DNA of 64,000 nt, taken from positions 1,426,001-1,490,000 of the forward strand of contig OY978100.1 in the NCBI GenBank assembly GCA_963854735.1, given 5' to 3'. The translations under genes and the position numbers were made by a program. This document shows positions 10,068 to 21,235 of the stretch, piece after piece (position 1 is the stretch's first letter; every line of letters begins with the position of its first letter). The DNA is from Marvania coccoides. Lineage: Eukaryota > Chlorophyta > Trebouxiophyceae > Chlorellales > Chlorellaceae. Under the pieces are notes generated by a model that was not told the origin of the DNA, did no database searches, and saw nothing but the letters and a program-made list of their open reading frames with translations.

Positions 10068-10880
10068 TCACCCGCCCCGCAGCGCCGCAAGTCTCGCCTC
10101 CAAGCTGTCCTTCTCCTGCTGCGCCGCGGGCGGGGCCGCCACCGCCGTTGTGCCTGGCTTTGGCAGCTCCAGCTGCACCTCCAGCTGGTTTTCGTCTGCG
10201 ATCTTCTGCAGCAGGTCGTTGACTTGATCTGGTGGAGTGGACAGCATGGCCTGCTGGTTCATAGAGCCGTCCAGCACCGCGGTGCGCACGTCCAGGTTCT
10301 CGCACTCCTTCTCGAACTTGTTCATGTTCTAGGCAAAGTGAGAAACGTGAGAACATAAAGTCAAGGGCAATATTCAATACTTTGTCAGGTAAAAATAATA
10401 TTTTATTTATTAATACTACTCACTGCGACGATGTCCTCCAGTTTGGAGTCCTTCATGGCCCTGGACATTGACCCCACGATGCCCACCATGCTTTTGTTGA
10501 GCTGCGACATTCGATTCTGCTGTGTGAGGCGGGAGACGACGGCATCCAATCGCGACGCCAGCTGAAGATAGTTCAGAGCCTCGCCCTTCTTTCGGATGGC
10601 GTTCTGCGCGTACAGCTTGGCGCTCTCCATGTCACCTGGGTGGATAGAACGATGAAAAGGTAAAAAAGGGATGGTGGTTTATAGAAAAGTACTGGCGTCG
10701 GTGCCCTGAGAAAGGGAGGCCAAATCAACCCCAGCGGTCACCTTTCTCCATGGACTGCTTGGCTTTTGACTTGTGGCTCTTCTCCTCGGCCTCACAGCGC
10801 TTGGACTCCTTTGCCAGCTGGTTTTTCATGAACTTGAGCTCGAAAATTTGATCGAACATCTTCTTGCTGGTGTTGAACAT
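10068..10880 (-). CDS. CHMP1: ESCRT-III subunit CHMP1 (VPS46)
   Basis: Exons 10742..10880, 10424..10635 and 10068..10328; 203 aa, the usual CHMP1 length. The N-terminal basic helices (KKMFDQIFELKFMKNQL), the middle (MVGIVGSMSRAM) and the acidic helix with DVRTAVLDGSMNQQ are typical. The C-terminus LEARLAALRGG is a MIT-interacting motif that binds VPS4 and LIP5/VTA1. CHMP1 recruits VPS4 for ESCRT-III disassembly in multivesicular-body sorting. VTA1 is encoded about 8 kb away. It is divergent from the DUF3110-like gene, 406 nt between start codons. Confidence 0.95.
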
Positions 10881-11286
10881 GATGGCGGGCCTTTGTATCA
10901 ATGTATACTTGAATTTTCTCGGCTAGGTGGCAGCGGTACGGCCAGAAGACTTACGCGGTGAAGAAGGGATCGGGATTGAATAATTAAGATTGGGAACTGC
11001 TTGAAATGCGTTTAGAAGTGTGTTGCACGGTTTTATGTTCGCATTAAAAAAAACAAAAAAACGGAGGAGTGCCCATCGATGAGAACAGTGGTAGTTTAAA
11101 TAATCTTCTCAAGTCAGCACCGTTCTCGCGTTTCGCCACACTTTTTAAATTTTACAGAATCACATATATCATAGAACACGGTTTAGACCACAACTAGCTC
11201 GGGTTTGACGTCTCGTGCGGCTCCTGGGTTTTCATTTAATTTTTTGCCAAGCTTTAATTTCAAAAGCTTTGCGGGGCGCTGAACCC

Positions 11287-12252
11287 ATGCTGGGCGCCCC
11301 CTTGAATTATGGCGTCGTGTGCGCGCCTCACCACAGCATTCTAAGCCCCCTGCGCGTCCACCCGAGCCTCTCCTCATCCTACAGAAAAAAAGTAACTACT
11401 CAAACCCGTGCCTTTTCTGGCAGCTGCACCGAGAGCTCCGGCCATGCCACGTACGAGCGCGTCTTGCGGTATCCCGACGGCCGGGAGCGCCGCATCCGCT
11501 ACCCCGTCCCCACCTCTGAAGACTCCAAAAATCCTAGCTACCACGTAGAAGAGTGGCACACTCGGAACGCGTGGAAGGCAGCCAGGGCGGCCAAACAGGC
11601 CCCGGCGCGTCACTCTCCAGCCTCCCCCCCAAAACAGCGTCCCTCTTCACCTGACGAGGCCACTACCGACGCCGACGCCATGCCAGCATCGCCGCTCGCC
11701 CTGCTGCGCATGATGACGTCGGATGCGCACCGACAGGCGCTGCGGCGGGAGGCCGAAGAGGTGCTTTCCAGCTACGAGGTCCTCCAGGGCTGCCCCTGGC
11801 CGGCACCTCGCCCCCTGTTTGTCCTAGCCGCTTCCTCGACGGCGCCAGCGGCTGAGATCTCCTCCGAAGCGGGCGCTGCAGGGCTGACGCACACCCTGCG
11901 CACGCGGATGCCGCTGGAGGGGGTGGAGAGCGAGATGACGCGCGTGCTGGGCGGCAAACGAGCTCCCAACGGCGATCCGATTATTAAATGCAGCGAAATG
12001 GTGGACGGCGTGGTGACATTCGAGTCTGAGGGCGACGCGGAGCGGTACGGGGAGATGCTGGAGCGGGCGAGAGGGGGCGGCGGAGTCACTATCGCGCGCT
12101 GCGACTCTCACTCGCTGTTTCGCAGCGCGCAAGACGTAAAGGCTGTGGTGGTGCTGCTGCGACGAGGGGCCAAGATCCCGGCGCCGCACCAGCTGGCGGC
12201 GGCGGTGGCGGGGCGGACGTCGTTGGAGGACGAGAAGCCGCAAACGCATTAA
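11287..12252 (+). CDS. probable plastid-targeted DUF3110-like protein
   Basis: Single-exon frame. The first in-frame ATG is 11287, giving 321 aa; the frame is open upstream to 11215. The N-terminus is rich in Ser, Arg and Ala with few acids, as in transit peptides. A conserved-looking block after it (ERVLRYPDGRERRIRYPVP) is unrecognised. The C-terminal third (TRVLGGKRAPN...VVTFESEGDAERYGEMLE...RCDSH) resembles DUF3110, a small domain of cyanobacteria and plastids, by its 'F.s..DAer...lL' core. That assignment is moderate. A possible small intron near 11385-11432 cannot be excluded. Convergent with NELF-B. Confidence 0.65.
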   Translation: MLGAPLNYGVVCAPHHSILSPLRVHPSLSSSYRKKVTTQTRAFSGSCTESSGHATYERVLRYPDGRERRIRYPVPTSEDSKNPSYHVEEWHTRNAWKAARAAKQAPARHSPASPPKQRPSSPDEATTDADAMPASPLALLRMMTSDAHRQALRREAEEVLSSYEVLQGCPWPAPRPLFVLAASSTAPAAEISSEAGAAGLTHTLRTRMPLEGVESEMTRVLGGKRAPNGDPIIKCSEMVDGVVTFESEGDAERYGEMLERARGGGGVTIARCDSHSLFRSAQDVKAVVVLLRRGAKIPAPHQLAAAVAGRTSLEDEKPQTH

Positions 12253-12602
12253 TGTGTGGGGGGGAGGTAATCAATTGACGGGTTGTTTTCTCCTCTGTTC
12301 CTTTCCCTGTATTATTTCTTTACTACTACTAAGTTTCTCTGCGTGTCTTGTGTTTTTTTCTGTGTTCCTTTTCCTTCCCTCCTTCTTCTTTGTACAATCA
12401 CCGGCTTCTGTTGCTGCACCGTCACAAGCTTGCCTGGCAATGCCAACTGTCTGCAAGGGCGTGCGTTTGTTTCATGTTTCCTCTCGTAGTCTGTTTTTTT
12501 TTCATCTTCTTTTCATCTCTCGCCGCTCACACGCCGTCTGTTCAATAATACTAGTTCAATCACCGCCGTGAATAATAAAAACACCGCCTTGTAAGAAAAA
12601 CT
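12253..12602. other. intergenic, convergent 3' ends
   Basis: T-rich downstream region between the DUF3110-like gene (+) and NELF-B (-). Nothing coding seen. Confidence 0.6.
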
Positions 12603-15096
12603 CTACGATTCGCTTTGAGTGGACTCCAGGTAATCAAACAGCTCTGGCGCGGTGTCAACGTCCAGTCCAGGGGCTTTGCAGGCAAACAGAGCGTAGGTGC
12701 CTCTCACTCCGTCCGCCCCCTTTCCGCTCTTACTCACGTCCCCCTCCCCATACCCCCCAAAAGCGTGCCACTCCGTCTCGCTGCCTTCATACCCCCCTTC
12801 GCCCCACCCTCCTGTCGCGTCCCCGTAGCCTGGGGGCGGCAGTTCTGCCGCGTGGGCGGCACGCTTCTTGTGCGCGCGCCGGCTGCCGTGGCTGTTGGCC
12901 AGCGTGGTGGCCAGCTGCGCACCCAACGTGGCGGGGTCGAGCTGCGGCACTGCCGCCAGCAGCAGGCGCAGCACCTCTTCGTGGGCCTCAGTTTCAGAGT
13001 CGACGAGCTGCAGCAGAATGCCATCGACTGCCACGCTCCAGATGGGGTGGGAGGGGGCGACGTCGCCGGAGGCCAGCAAGGAGGCCATGCGACGGGCCAG
13101 GGTGAAGGCAAAGGGCGCGAACTCGGGGATGGCCTGAGTGTTGATGGCGTTGAGGCTCTCCGCCTGACAATATAAAAATAATAATAATGGAGAAAAGAGT
13201 GTCAGACGGGGTGATAAATTAAAGAGGAAGGTGGATTGGAAGATGACTGGAACACTGTGTATCTATTTGTGTCATTTTTGTGCATTTAATTGCGGATTAA
13301 CTGACAAAAAAACAACAACTTACGATGGCTTGGAGCACTCGCTGCCCGGTGGCCATGTCCCCCGCTGCCAGGCGCTTGAGCGCGTAGGTCTGCACCACCC
13401 TTCTGCCAATCTCGTCCCTCCCCAGAAGGTCCATCAGCGCCTCTGGCGGGGGCTCTGCCGCAGCCTCGTCCCCCTCCTCCGCCAGCTCAGCGTCCAGAAT
13501 GAAGTCCGCCACCAGCGGGTACAGCGTATCCATAACCTCGGGGTTGGGTTCTGTGCATGCAAGGTTTGTTGTCGGTTGATAAGTAGTGATGAGTACGGGA
13601 AAAGAATCGCGAAATCTAAACTAACTCCCAGAGTGAATTGTTTGAAACCATACGCTTACCCGGCAGGTAAAACTCCCCCTCCTGCAGCATCTCTCTGCCC
13701 CCCACCGCCGTTGTGAGCAGCCGGGAAATAAATCGCAGCTGAGGGTCCTTCTTGGGCACGCTCTCGCTGGCCACGCACGCCTCCAGGCAGCGCACCACCT
13801 CGTGCAGCATGAGGTGGAAGGTGGCAGGGTCGCGCAGCACCATGGCAGCGGCGCCTAGCTCTCGGAGGGGGTCCTCGATGGAGGCGGCACCGGGCACGCC
13901 GGCGCTCTCAGCGTCGTCATCCCGCACTGCAGGTAGTGTTTATTGTTTGAGTGATGAAAAATCAGGACTCCTTGACATGAAGTATAACTGTGAACTTGAT
14001 CTCGGGGGTGGGAAGAAAACACCGACACAAAAAAACTAGATACATATAACACACCTCGTCGCTTGGCGGAGCGCGGCCTGGAGCCGTCTGACGCGCCGGC
14101 GCTCGCCCGCGCGCTTTTTGCCCGCGTCGGCGCCTGGTTTGGGAACCCCGAGAAGAAATTTTCCAGCTCCTCCAGGCGACGCTGATCGAAGCCTCGGTCC
14201 TTCAGACACGCGTCCAGCGTCCACGCCAGCTTGTGGCAGGGATCGGCGCTGCAGATATCGGTGTTGCCGGCGTCATGCAGCGCCATGAGCAGCTGCGATC
14301 TCAATGCGCACAGTGCCGCATCCTTCATCCCCACAAACGCTGCCTCAGAGTCGCGGTAGCGGGCAGTACACAGGTCCACGATGCCGCGGTACACCACGGC
14401 GTTGGACCCCACCATGGCCACCAGCTGCCGCAGCGCCGCGCTGCCGTTGCGCAGGATGCGCCGCGCCAGCTGCGGCACCGCTCTCGTAGCGGGGATGCTG
14501 CTGGTGCTGCTGCTGCTGTCCATGTTGAGCCCCTGCATCCAGGTGGCCGTCTCATAGGTGTAGGCTTCCACCAGCGACATCGCGTGCGTCTGCAGCAGTT
14601 TCCTATCAAGCTCCCATGCCTGGCGCTGCACCCCCAAAGGGAGCTCCCAAAAAACCTCCCTGTCGGCCGCAAGCTGCTTCAGAAACGTGGCAGGCACGGG
14701 GCGCAGCCGGTCCAGCGCCGCCAGCGGCACCGCGCGAAGCTCTGGCAGCGTGATGTAGGGAAACGTCTCCTCCAGCAGGCTTAATAAGCTGTCGGGGGAC
14801 AGGGAGGGCAGCCGCTCCAGCAGCACTTTGACGGCGCGCTGCGCCACGTAGCGGTGGGACTCCGCCCGGGGGAGCCCGAGTTGGTCCAGCAGCCCCAGCA
14901 GCGGCCGGCAGCGTGGGTCTCGCAGCGAGGCTCGGGCTTGGATGTCTGCGATGGCGGCCACGGGGTCGTTGGTGCTCAGCGTCAGCTGCACGTACTCCTG
15001 CCCCACGTTGCCGATGAGCGGGGCGCTGCTCTCCAGAGGATCGCGGCTGGCTGGGCCCTCAGAGACGCCACCGATGCCCCCAGCTTGGCTGTTCAT
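12603..15096 (-). CDS. NELFB: negative elongation factor subunit B (NELF-B/COBRA1)
   Basis: Four exons, 14055..15096, 13660..13926, 13324..13550 and 12603..13163; 698 aa with all phases consistent. The family signature is clear: LLMALHD..., then ADPCHKLAWTLDACLKDR and RRLEELENFF, plus VPATFLKQLAADREVFWELPLGVQRQAWE matching the region of human NELF-B with VMADKELYRACAVEVKRQIW. NELF-B is the scaffold of the NELF complex that, with DSIF, holds RNA polymerase II paused near promoters. The middle carries a basic Arg/Ser-Ala insert and the C-terminal part a Gly/Glu-rich insert. The start codon lies 40 nt after the stop of MOZART1 on the same strand. Confidence 0.9.
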
Positions 15097-15136
15097 TTCT
15101 TATTAATAGAGTTATTTTGGTTGGTTGTGTGTTTTA

Positions 15137-15373
15137 TTACTGGCGGGGATGCTGCTGCTGTCCACGGGTCTGGTCGTCTTGGCTTCGGTGCGCCCTGGCG
15201 GCCTCCTTGCGCAGCTTTTTGATGACTTCTGCCAGCGCTTCGGGGTTCACTCCTGCCTCCAGCAGCGCGATGCACACAGAGAGGGTGTCTTTCTCCAGGC
15301 CGCAGTCCAGTATTTTGTTGATCTCGTGGGCGACGTCCAGCGCTTCTGCAGCCGTTGAGAGCTGCTGGGCCAT
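15137..15373 (-). CDS. MZT1: MOZART1, gamma-tubulin complex small subunit
   Basis: Intronless, 78 aa. The core EALDVAHEINKILDCGLEKD followed by TLSVCIALLEAGVNPEALAEVIKKLRKE is the MOZART1/GIP1 fold, a three-helix peptide that binds the N-terminus of GCP subunits and targets gamma-tubulin complexes to microtubule-organising centres. The Gln/Arg-rich tail is lineage-specific. The stop codon overlaps an AATAAA-like string and is followed after only 40 nt by the NELF-B start codon. Confidence 0.95.
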   Translation of the reverse strand: MAQQLSTAAEALDVAHEINKILDCGLEKDTLSVCIALLEAGVNPEALAEVIKKLRKEAARAHRSQDDQTRGQQQHPRQ

Positions 15374-15682
15374 AATTTTTGCAAAAACGATTCGATCAGT
15401 TTTTAGTTTCGAGAAGTGCGATGGCTACTGCAGCATTGCCTTTGGTTGAACCACGGATCGTGCATTATTCAATAATTATTAAAACACTGATGTGAGGCCG
15501 GTTCCTTTATTCAAACCTTTTACATGCTTACCACGCTCAATTTTAACTGCTAAAAATTAGAAACGAAACGAAAAACAAAGAGAAATAAGAAGAAGAAGAA
15601 AAGAAATAGAAAAAGCAATGAAACAACATCACACTCCGGCAGCAACAACTCTGCCGCCCCTCCCGCCTCCCAGCCTCCCAGA
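15374..15682. other. MZT1 upstream / ABCE1 downstream spacer
   Basis: 309 nt holding the 5' side of MZT1 and the 3' end of ABCE1, with a purine-rich run (gaagaagaagaaaagaaa) at about 15588-15606. No gene. Confidence 0.6.
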
Positions 15683-17933
15683 TCAGTCGTCGCCGATGTA
15701 GTAGTAGCTGCCCGCCAGCTTCTGTTCCCTGTCCTTTGTGGACTCCCGCTTGTTGATGCGCGGCCTGTAGTTGGTGGGGTCCCGCCTGAACGTGATCCCC
15801 AGGTTCTTCAAAAACAGGTTCATGCCCGTCAGCAGCGTCTGCGGGGTGCGCGCGGTCGCGTCCCGCGCGGGCTGCCCCTCGTAAACGATCACCCGGTCCG
15901 CCAGGTACGCGGCCATGATGAAATCGTGCTCCACCAGGAACGCTGTCTTCTTCGAGTGCATGATGAAGCGCTTGATGACCTTGGCGGCGATGATGCGCTG
16001 CTCCGAGTCCAGGTAAGCAGACGGCTCGTCGATGAGGTACACGTTGGCCGGCTGCCCCAGGCACATGCAGATCGCCACCCGCTGCAGCTCACCGCCAGAC
16101 AGCGTCTGCACCTCGTTATCGTACAGCCCGTCGATGTTGAGCGGCTTGATGACGTCGGTCTGGAACTGCGGGTGCAGGTACGTGTCCCGGATGCGCTTGT
16201 GCAGCAGGTCCCTCACCGTCCCGGGGAATTTTGGCGAAATTTTCTGCGGCTTGTACGACACCGCGAACTCGTCCAGCTCCACCTCCAGCTCGTTGTCGGG
16301 CTTCAGCATGCCCGCCAGCATGCGGATGAAGGTGGTCTTCCCCGTGCCGTTCTCCCCCAGCATCACGATGATCTCCGAGTCGTTGAACTCGCCGGCCTCC
16401 ACCCGCAGCGTGAAGCTGCCCTGCGTCTTGGTCATCGCCGGGTACTTGTAGTGCAGGAACCTCTTGGTCTCTTCGTCGCCCTCCACCCCCACGTCAGACA
16501 CCTTGAACGTGAGGCTCTCCTCGCGGAACCGCAGGTTCTCGGTGGGCACAAACCCACCCAGGAAGATGTTGATGCCCTCGCGCACCGAAAAGGGCAGCGT
16601 GACCACGCCGTACGCGCCTGGCTTGCCGTACAAGCAGCACACGAAGTCCGACAGGTAATCTAGCACCGACAGATCGTGTTCCACCACAATCACGTACTTG
16701 TTGGGCGACAGCAGCCCCCGGATGACCTCCGCCGCCTTCAACCGCTGCCGCACGTCCAGGTAGGACGACGGCTCGTCGATCATGTACACGTCAGCCTCCT
16801 GCGCCGCCACCACAGCGATGGCAAACCGCTGCAGCTCCCCCCCGCTCAGGTTCTCGACGTTGCGGTCCAGCACCTGCTCCAGGTCGAGGTCCTTGAGCAG
16901 CTGGTCCCGCTGCCCGCGCTCGTCCTTGGCGTTGATCACCTCTTCCACGTTGCCGCGCACCGCCTTGGGGATGTGGTCTACGTACTGCGGTTTGATCACC
17001 GCCTTGATGTTGTCCTCCAGCACCTGGTGGTAGATGGAGACAAGAAGAAACGGTTTTAGAGGTGTTAAAAATGGTAATAATCAACGGAAACACAAAAACA
17101 TAAAATGATAAAAAATCTCACCTTTGTGAAGTAGTTCTGCAGCTCGGATCCGCGAAAGTACGCCAGGATCTCCGCCCAGTCGGGGGGCGAGGTGAACCGC
17201 CCCAGGTTGGGCTTGAGCTTCCCCGCCAGGATCTTCAGGGCGGTGGACTTTCCAGTGCCGTTGGACCCCACCAGGCCCAGCACTTGGCCGGGGCGGGGGG
17301 TGGGGAGGCGGTGCAGCTTGAAGGCGTTGGGGCCGTAGCGGTGGGTGGTTTCCTTCTCCAGGTCTTTGGGCAGGTTAATGATCATGATGGCCTCAAAGGG
17401 GCACTTTTTGACGCAGATGCCGCACCCGATGCACAGCTCCTCCGAGATCCAGGCGATCTTGGAGTTGGGGGCGACCTCAATGCACAGTTTGCCTGGGGGA
17501 GCGGGAAGGGAAATTGATACATAGGAGGGTGGGGGGGAAACAGTGGCGGTGCAGATGCAAATTTGAAAAGTGTGGCTCGTTTCTTTGTTCGCCCAAAGCT
17601 AGTGCACGCTCTAACCACATCCGACGTACCGATCTTCACCACGGGGCAGCTCTTTTTGCACTCCTGCCGGCATTTCTTGGGCTTGCACCTGAAACAACGA
17701 AATAGGGAGCCGAAAAATGTGAGTCTCAGCGCGAGCTGGGGCCAATGCTGTATGCAATATGCTTTAAACATATGAGATCGCGGAAAAAAATGTGTTTCCA
17801 GGGCTCCGAGCGGGCCCCAGCTGGTGATGAATTTATAAAATGCGGGCCTGGCTTACTTGTCGCCACTGACGATGGCAATCCGGGTGAGAGTCTCCTCCCC
17901 GGTGCTTTCCTTGTCCTTCTTTTTAGGCGGCAT
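15683..17933 (-). CDS. ABCE1: ABCE1/RLI1 ribosome-recycling ATPase
   Basis: Four exons, 17857..17933, 17630..17688, 17122..17492 and 15683..17023; 615 aa, the usual size. Two 4Fe-4S clusters are encoded at the N-terminus ([15 protein letters not shown] and [12 protein letters not shown]). Two ABC modules follow: Walker [10 protein letters not shown] with signature LSGGELQR, then Walker [10 protein letters not shown] with LSGGELQR, each with a DEPSS/DEPSA Walker B end. The protein splits 80S and post-termination ribosomes and is essential in all eukaryotes. It starts head-to-head with SART1, 409 nt apart. A large antisense frame over the C-terminal part is a shadow. Confidence 0.98.
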
Positions 17934-18342
17934 TTCGAATCCTGCGCTGCTTTCCGCACTCTTCAAGCAGGCCGGTGGCCACCAGCGGGAAAATAAAGCG
18001 TCTGTGCCGGCGGCGGCTGGCGGTAGAGACGCAACGTGATTTTTAAATAATAAGGAATGCGAGAGAAACAGATGAAAGCGCTTCTATCGCCTTCAGCTGC
18101 AATAACATTTGGTCTGAAAAAAGAAAAACACCATTTATTCGGTCGTTTCTCCTCCGTCATTATATTTTGAATTTATATTTTCATTTAAAACCTAAATTTA
18201 CCGAGAGTTGCATCCGTTGGGACGTGCCAGCACGCCTTTTACCGTTTTTCATTGGTTTTGCAAGAGAATCTTCCACTCGCTCGTCACGAACAGCAGCTGA
18301 AAAGACTTCCAACTTGCTGAAATAGCATACTAGGAAACAGCC
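17934..18342. promoter_or_regulatory. shared upstream region of ABCE1 and SART1
   Basis: 409 nt between divergent start codons, AT-rich in its middle (18130-18190). It must hold both promoters; no specific element was recognised, so the role is inferred from position only. Confidence 0.45.
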
Positions 18343-20822
18343 ATGGACAGCCCTCGAGGAAAGAGGGGGCGCGACGAGCCTAGCAGCGGCGGTGGCGATG
18401 GCGGCGGCGAGGTCTCCATGTCTGTCGACGAAACCAACAAGCTGCGCGCCTCCTTGGGCCTGCCGCCGTTGAAAGCGAGCTCGGACAAGGCCAAGACCGA
18501 AGCGGAAGACCACAAGAAGCGCAAGCTGGCCGAGGAAGACTCAGCGGCAGCGGCAGAGCTGGAGGAGCGGGTGCGCTCAGCCAAGGAGCGGCGGCGGCAG
18601 CAGGAGCTGCTGTCCAAGACCCAAAAGCTGGGCGCAGCAGCCGACGACGTGGATGACGTCATGGCCTGGGTAAAGAAAAGCAGAACTGCCCCGGTGGCGC
18701 AAAAGGCCGGGAAACAGCAGCAGCGGCGGCGGCAGGCCAAGGGAGGGGACAGCGATGAGGAGGAGGATAATGGGGCTGACGCTGCGGCGCTGGCTGGCAT
18801 GAAGGTGAAATTTGGCGCTGGCGACCTTGACGTAGGGGAGGAAATGATTCTGACGCTGGAGGACCAGCCTATTCTGGACGACAAGGGGCGGCTCATCGAA
18901 GACGAAGACGCGGCGCTGGAAAACGTGCAGCTGGTAAGCACTTTCTTCATTCAAATTTTCAAATTAAAAATATCGTTGTGCATTAATTACTTCTTGGTGA
19001 ACTCCCCCCCCCCTTCGTCAATTCATTTATTCATCACGCTCTCACGCCATTCCATTTGCCTTTCTCTCCATTGCAGCGCGAAGACAAGCAGCGCGCCAAG
19101 GCGTTCAAGGACTCCAAGAAATCGGCTAAGCCGCTGTGGGAGGAGGACGGCAAGGCCCGGTCGCTGCTGGACAAGTATGACGAGGAAGAGGAAGAAGCCA
19201 TGCAGCTGGACGATCTCGGCGCCATCGAGGCGGCCAAACTGAAGCGACAGGACGATATTCGCGCAAAGCTGGAAGCCGCAAGAACCGCTGCTGGTGGCGG
19301 GGGCCCTGCTGCTGCTGCTGTTGCCGCCAAGCCCAACGAGGGCGGTCCCTCCGGGGACTACTACACCGCGGAGGAGATGGCGGCGATGCGCAAGCCCAAG
19401 AAGAAGAAAGAACGCAAGCTGAAGAAGAAAGCAGCGTTGACAGCAGATGAGCTGGCAGCATTGGAGGTGGCAGCAGCAGAGACGGGGGGCAACGACCTGG
19501 GTTCCCGCGCCGACCGGGAGCAGCGCGTCGCCCAGCGCACCGCGGAGCTGGCTACGGCCGAGCACGAGCGGCGGTCGCGCTTCGACGCTGCGCTCACAAA
19601 AGCCAACGTCGCCAGCGCGGCGCTGCGCTCCGACGCCCCCGCCTTTGGGGACGATGACGAGGAGGATGACGACCTCGACCGGTCGCTGCGCAAATCCCGG
19701 GAGATGGCGGCGAGGAGAGCTAAACCGGCGGAGGGCGGTCCGGCCAGCATCGCCGAGCAGCTGGCGGCACGGCGGCAACAGCAGCAACAAGGCCCTGATG
19801 CCTGCGCACAGGCTGGTGGGCTGACGTTCACCGACGTGGGAGAGTTTATGCGGAGTATCACGGTGGATGGGGGCGGAGAGGCGAAGAGCTTTGAGATGTC
19901 GGCGATCGCTGGCACAGGGGCTGTGCCAGTGAGGGAGCCACACGCCTCTGCTTCTGAGGCTTTGGAGCGCGAAGAAATCATCCCCGTGCCCATGGACGAG
20001 GACAGGGCCCCGCCAACTGCAGCAGCGGCAGCTGGAGGCGACGACGCATCATGGACCAGCTGGGTGCCTGCAGCAGAGGGCGCAGAGGGGGTCAGCGAGG
20101 GCGCTGCCCCGCGCAAAAAATCATACCGCCGCCGTGAGGAGGACGACAGCATGAAGGAGAGAGAAGAGGGGGAAGATGAAGAGGGCGACGGTGAAGCTAC
20201 CGGCGTGGGCGGCGATCGCGCCATCGGCTCCGGCTTGGCTGGAGCGCTGGCGTTCTTGAAGGAGCGCGGTGAGCTGCACCGGCCGGTGGAGTGGGCTGGA
20301 CGGACCACTGACTCTCGGGACTCTTATTTCACCAAAGCAATGGGCGGCTACAAAGATGTTTTTACCGGGGGGAAAAGCGAGGACCAGGTGGCGCAGGACG
20401 TGGAGATAGCGCTGACGAAAAAGGACGAGTACGGCCGCGTTCTGACCCCCAAAGAGGCGTTTCGCCAGCTGTGCCATCAGTTCCACGGCATTGAGCCGTC
20501 TCGCAACACGCGGGAGCGGCGCAGCCGCCAGATCGCCAAAGAGCTGGCGCAGCGCAAGACGGCGACGGGGGCGGCCACCGAGGGCGCGCTGGAGGGGCTG
20601 AAGGTGGTGCAGGAGAAGGCGGCCACGCCGTTTGTGGTGCTGTCGGGGACGGTGAGGCCTGGGCAGAGTCGGGACGCGGCGGGGGGGCACGCTACGCAGG
20701 TGGACAGAGGGGACGACACCGCGCCCAGGCTGGGGGGCGGCAGCAGGTCGCCGCTGGTGGGGCAGGCGAAAGTTGAGGCGATGCTCGGCATGATGCCGCC
20801 ACCCCCACGTGCAAAGAAGTAG
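18343..20822 (+). CDS. SART1: SART1/Snu66, U4/U6.U5 tri-snRNP protein
   Basis: Exons 18343..18933 and 19077..20822, phase 0; 778 aa. Family features: NKLRASLGLPPL near the N-terminus (the conserved LR..LGL..L motif), DDVDDVMAWVKKSR, VGEEMILTLEDQPILDD, then charged coiled-coil repeats, and at the C-terminus DEYGRVLTPKEAFRQLCHQFHGIEPSRNTRERR, diagnostic for SART1. The protein bridges the tri-snRNP and is needed for spliceosome activation. The central part carries Ala/Glu-rich low-complexity insertions. It is one of two splicing genes here (see SF3b p14). Confidence 0.96.
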
Positions 20823-21235
20823 AAGTAATAGAACAGAGTAATAGAACAGCGTTCATTCCTTTTTTGTGAATTGAGGTGATGTAATAAGCTCGAGGTATCA
20901 TTTTATTCGTCGAGTCCAACGGTTCTTTTTCAAATTTTGGGCTATTCGTTTTGGAGATTCGGGCGTTTTTGCCAACACACACGTGACGGCTTTGCGAGAA
21001 ACCTTTTGGAACAAGGCATTTTATTCAATGTTTTTAGAAGATTAAATCACCGTATGGCAGGGTTTAGCCCCTCCGACAGCATTTTAAAAAAGGCAGTTGT
21101 ATCGTGATCTGCCGATATTTCCCCCGTAGCCGCTGCCCCCCTGCCAAGGCCGTTAGCCAGGCTACCCAAGTTTGTTGCTGCCCCGATCTTAGCGCGGCGC
21201 CCCTTGTCCTTAGGAAAACACCCACAGGAGGAGGC
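20823..21235. other. spacer before RING gene
   Basis: Contains the SART1 3' side and the 5' side of the RING gene. The RING frame is open from 21104, so part of this may be coding if the earlier ATG is used. Confidence 0.5.

Noticed and set aside
15926..16663. 245-aa plus-strand frame inside ABCE1
   Set aside because: His/Arg/Val-rich translation antisense to the well-conserved ABC modules; a shadow.
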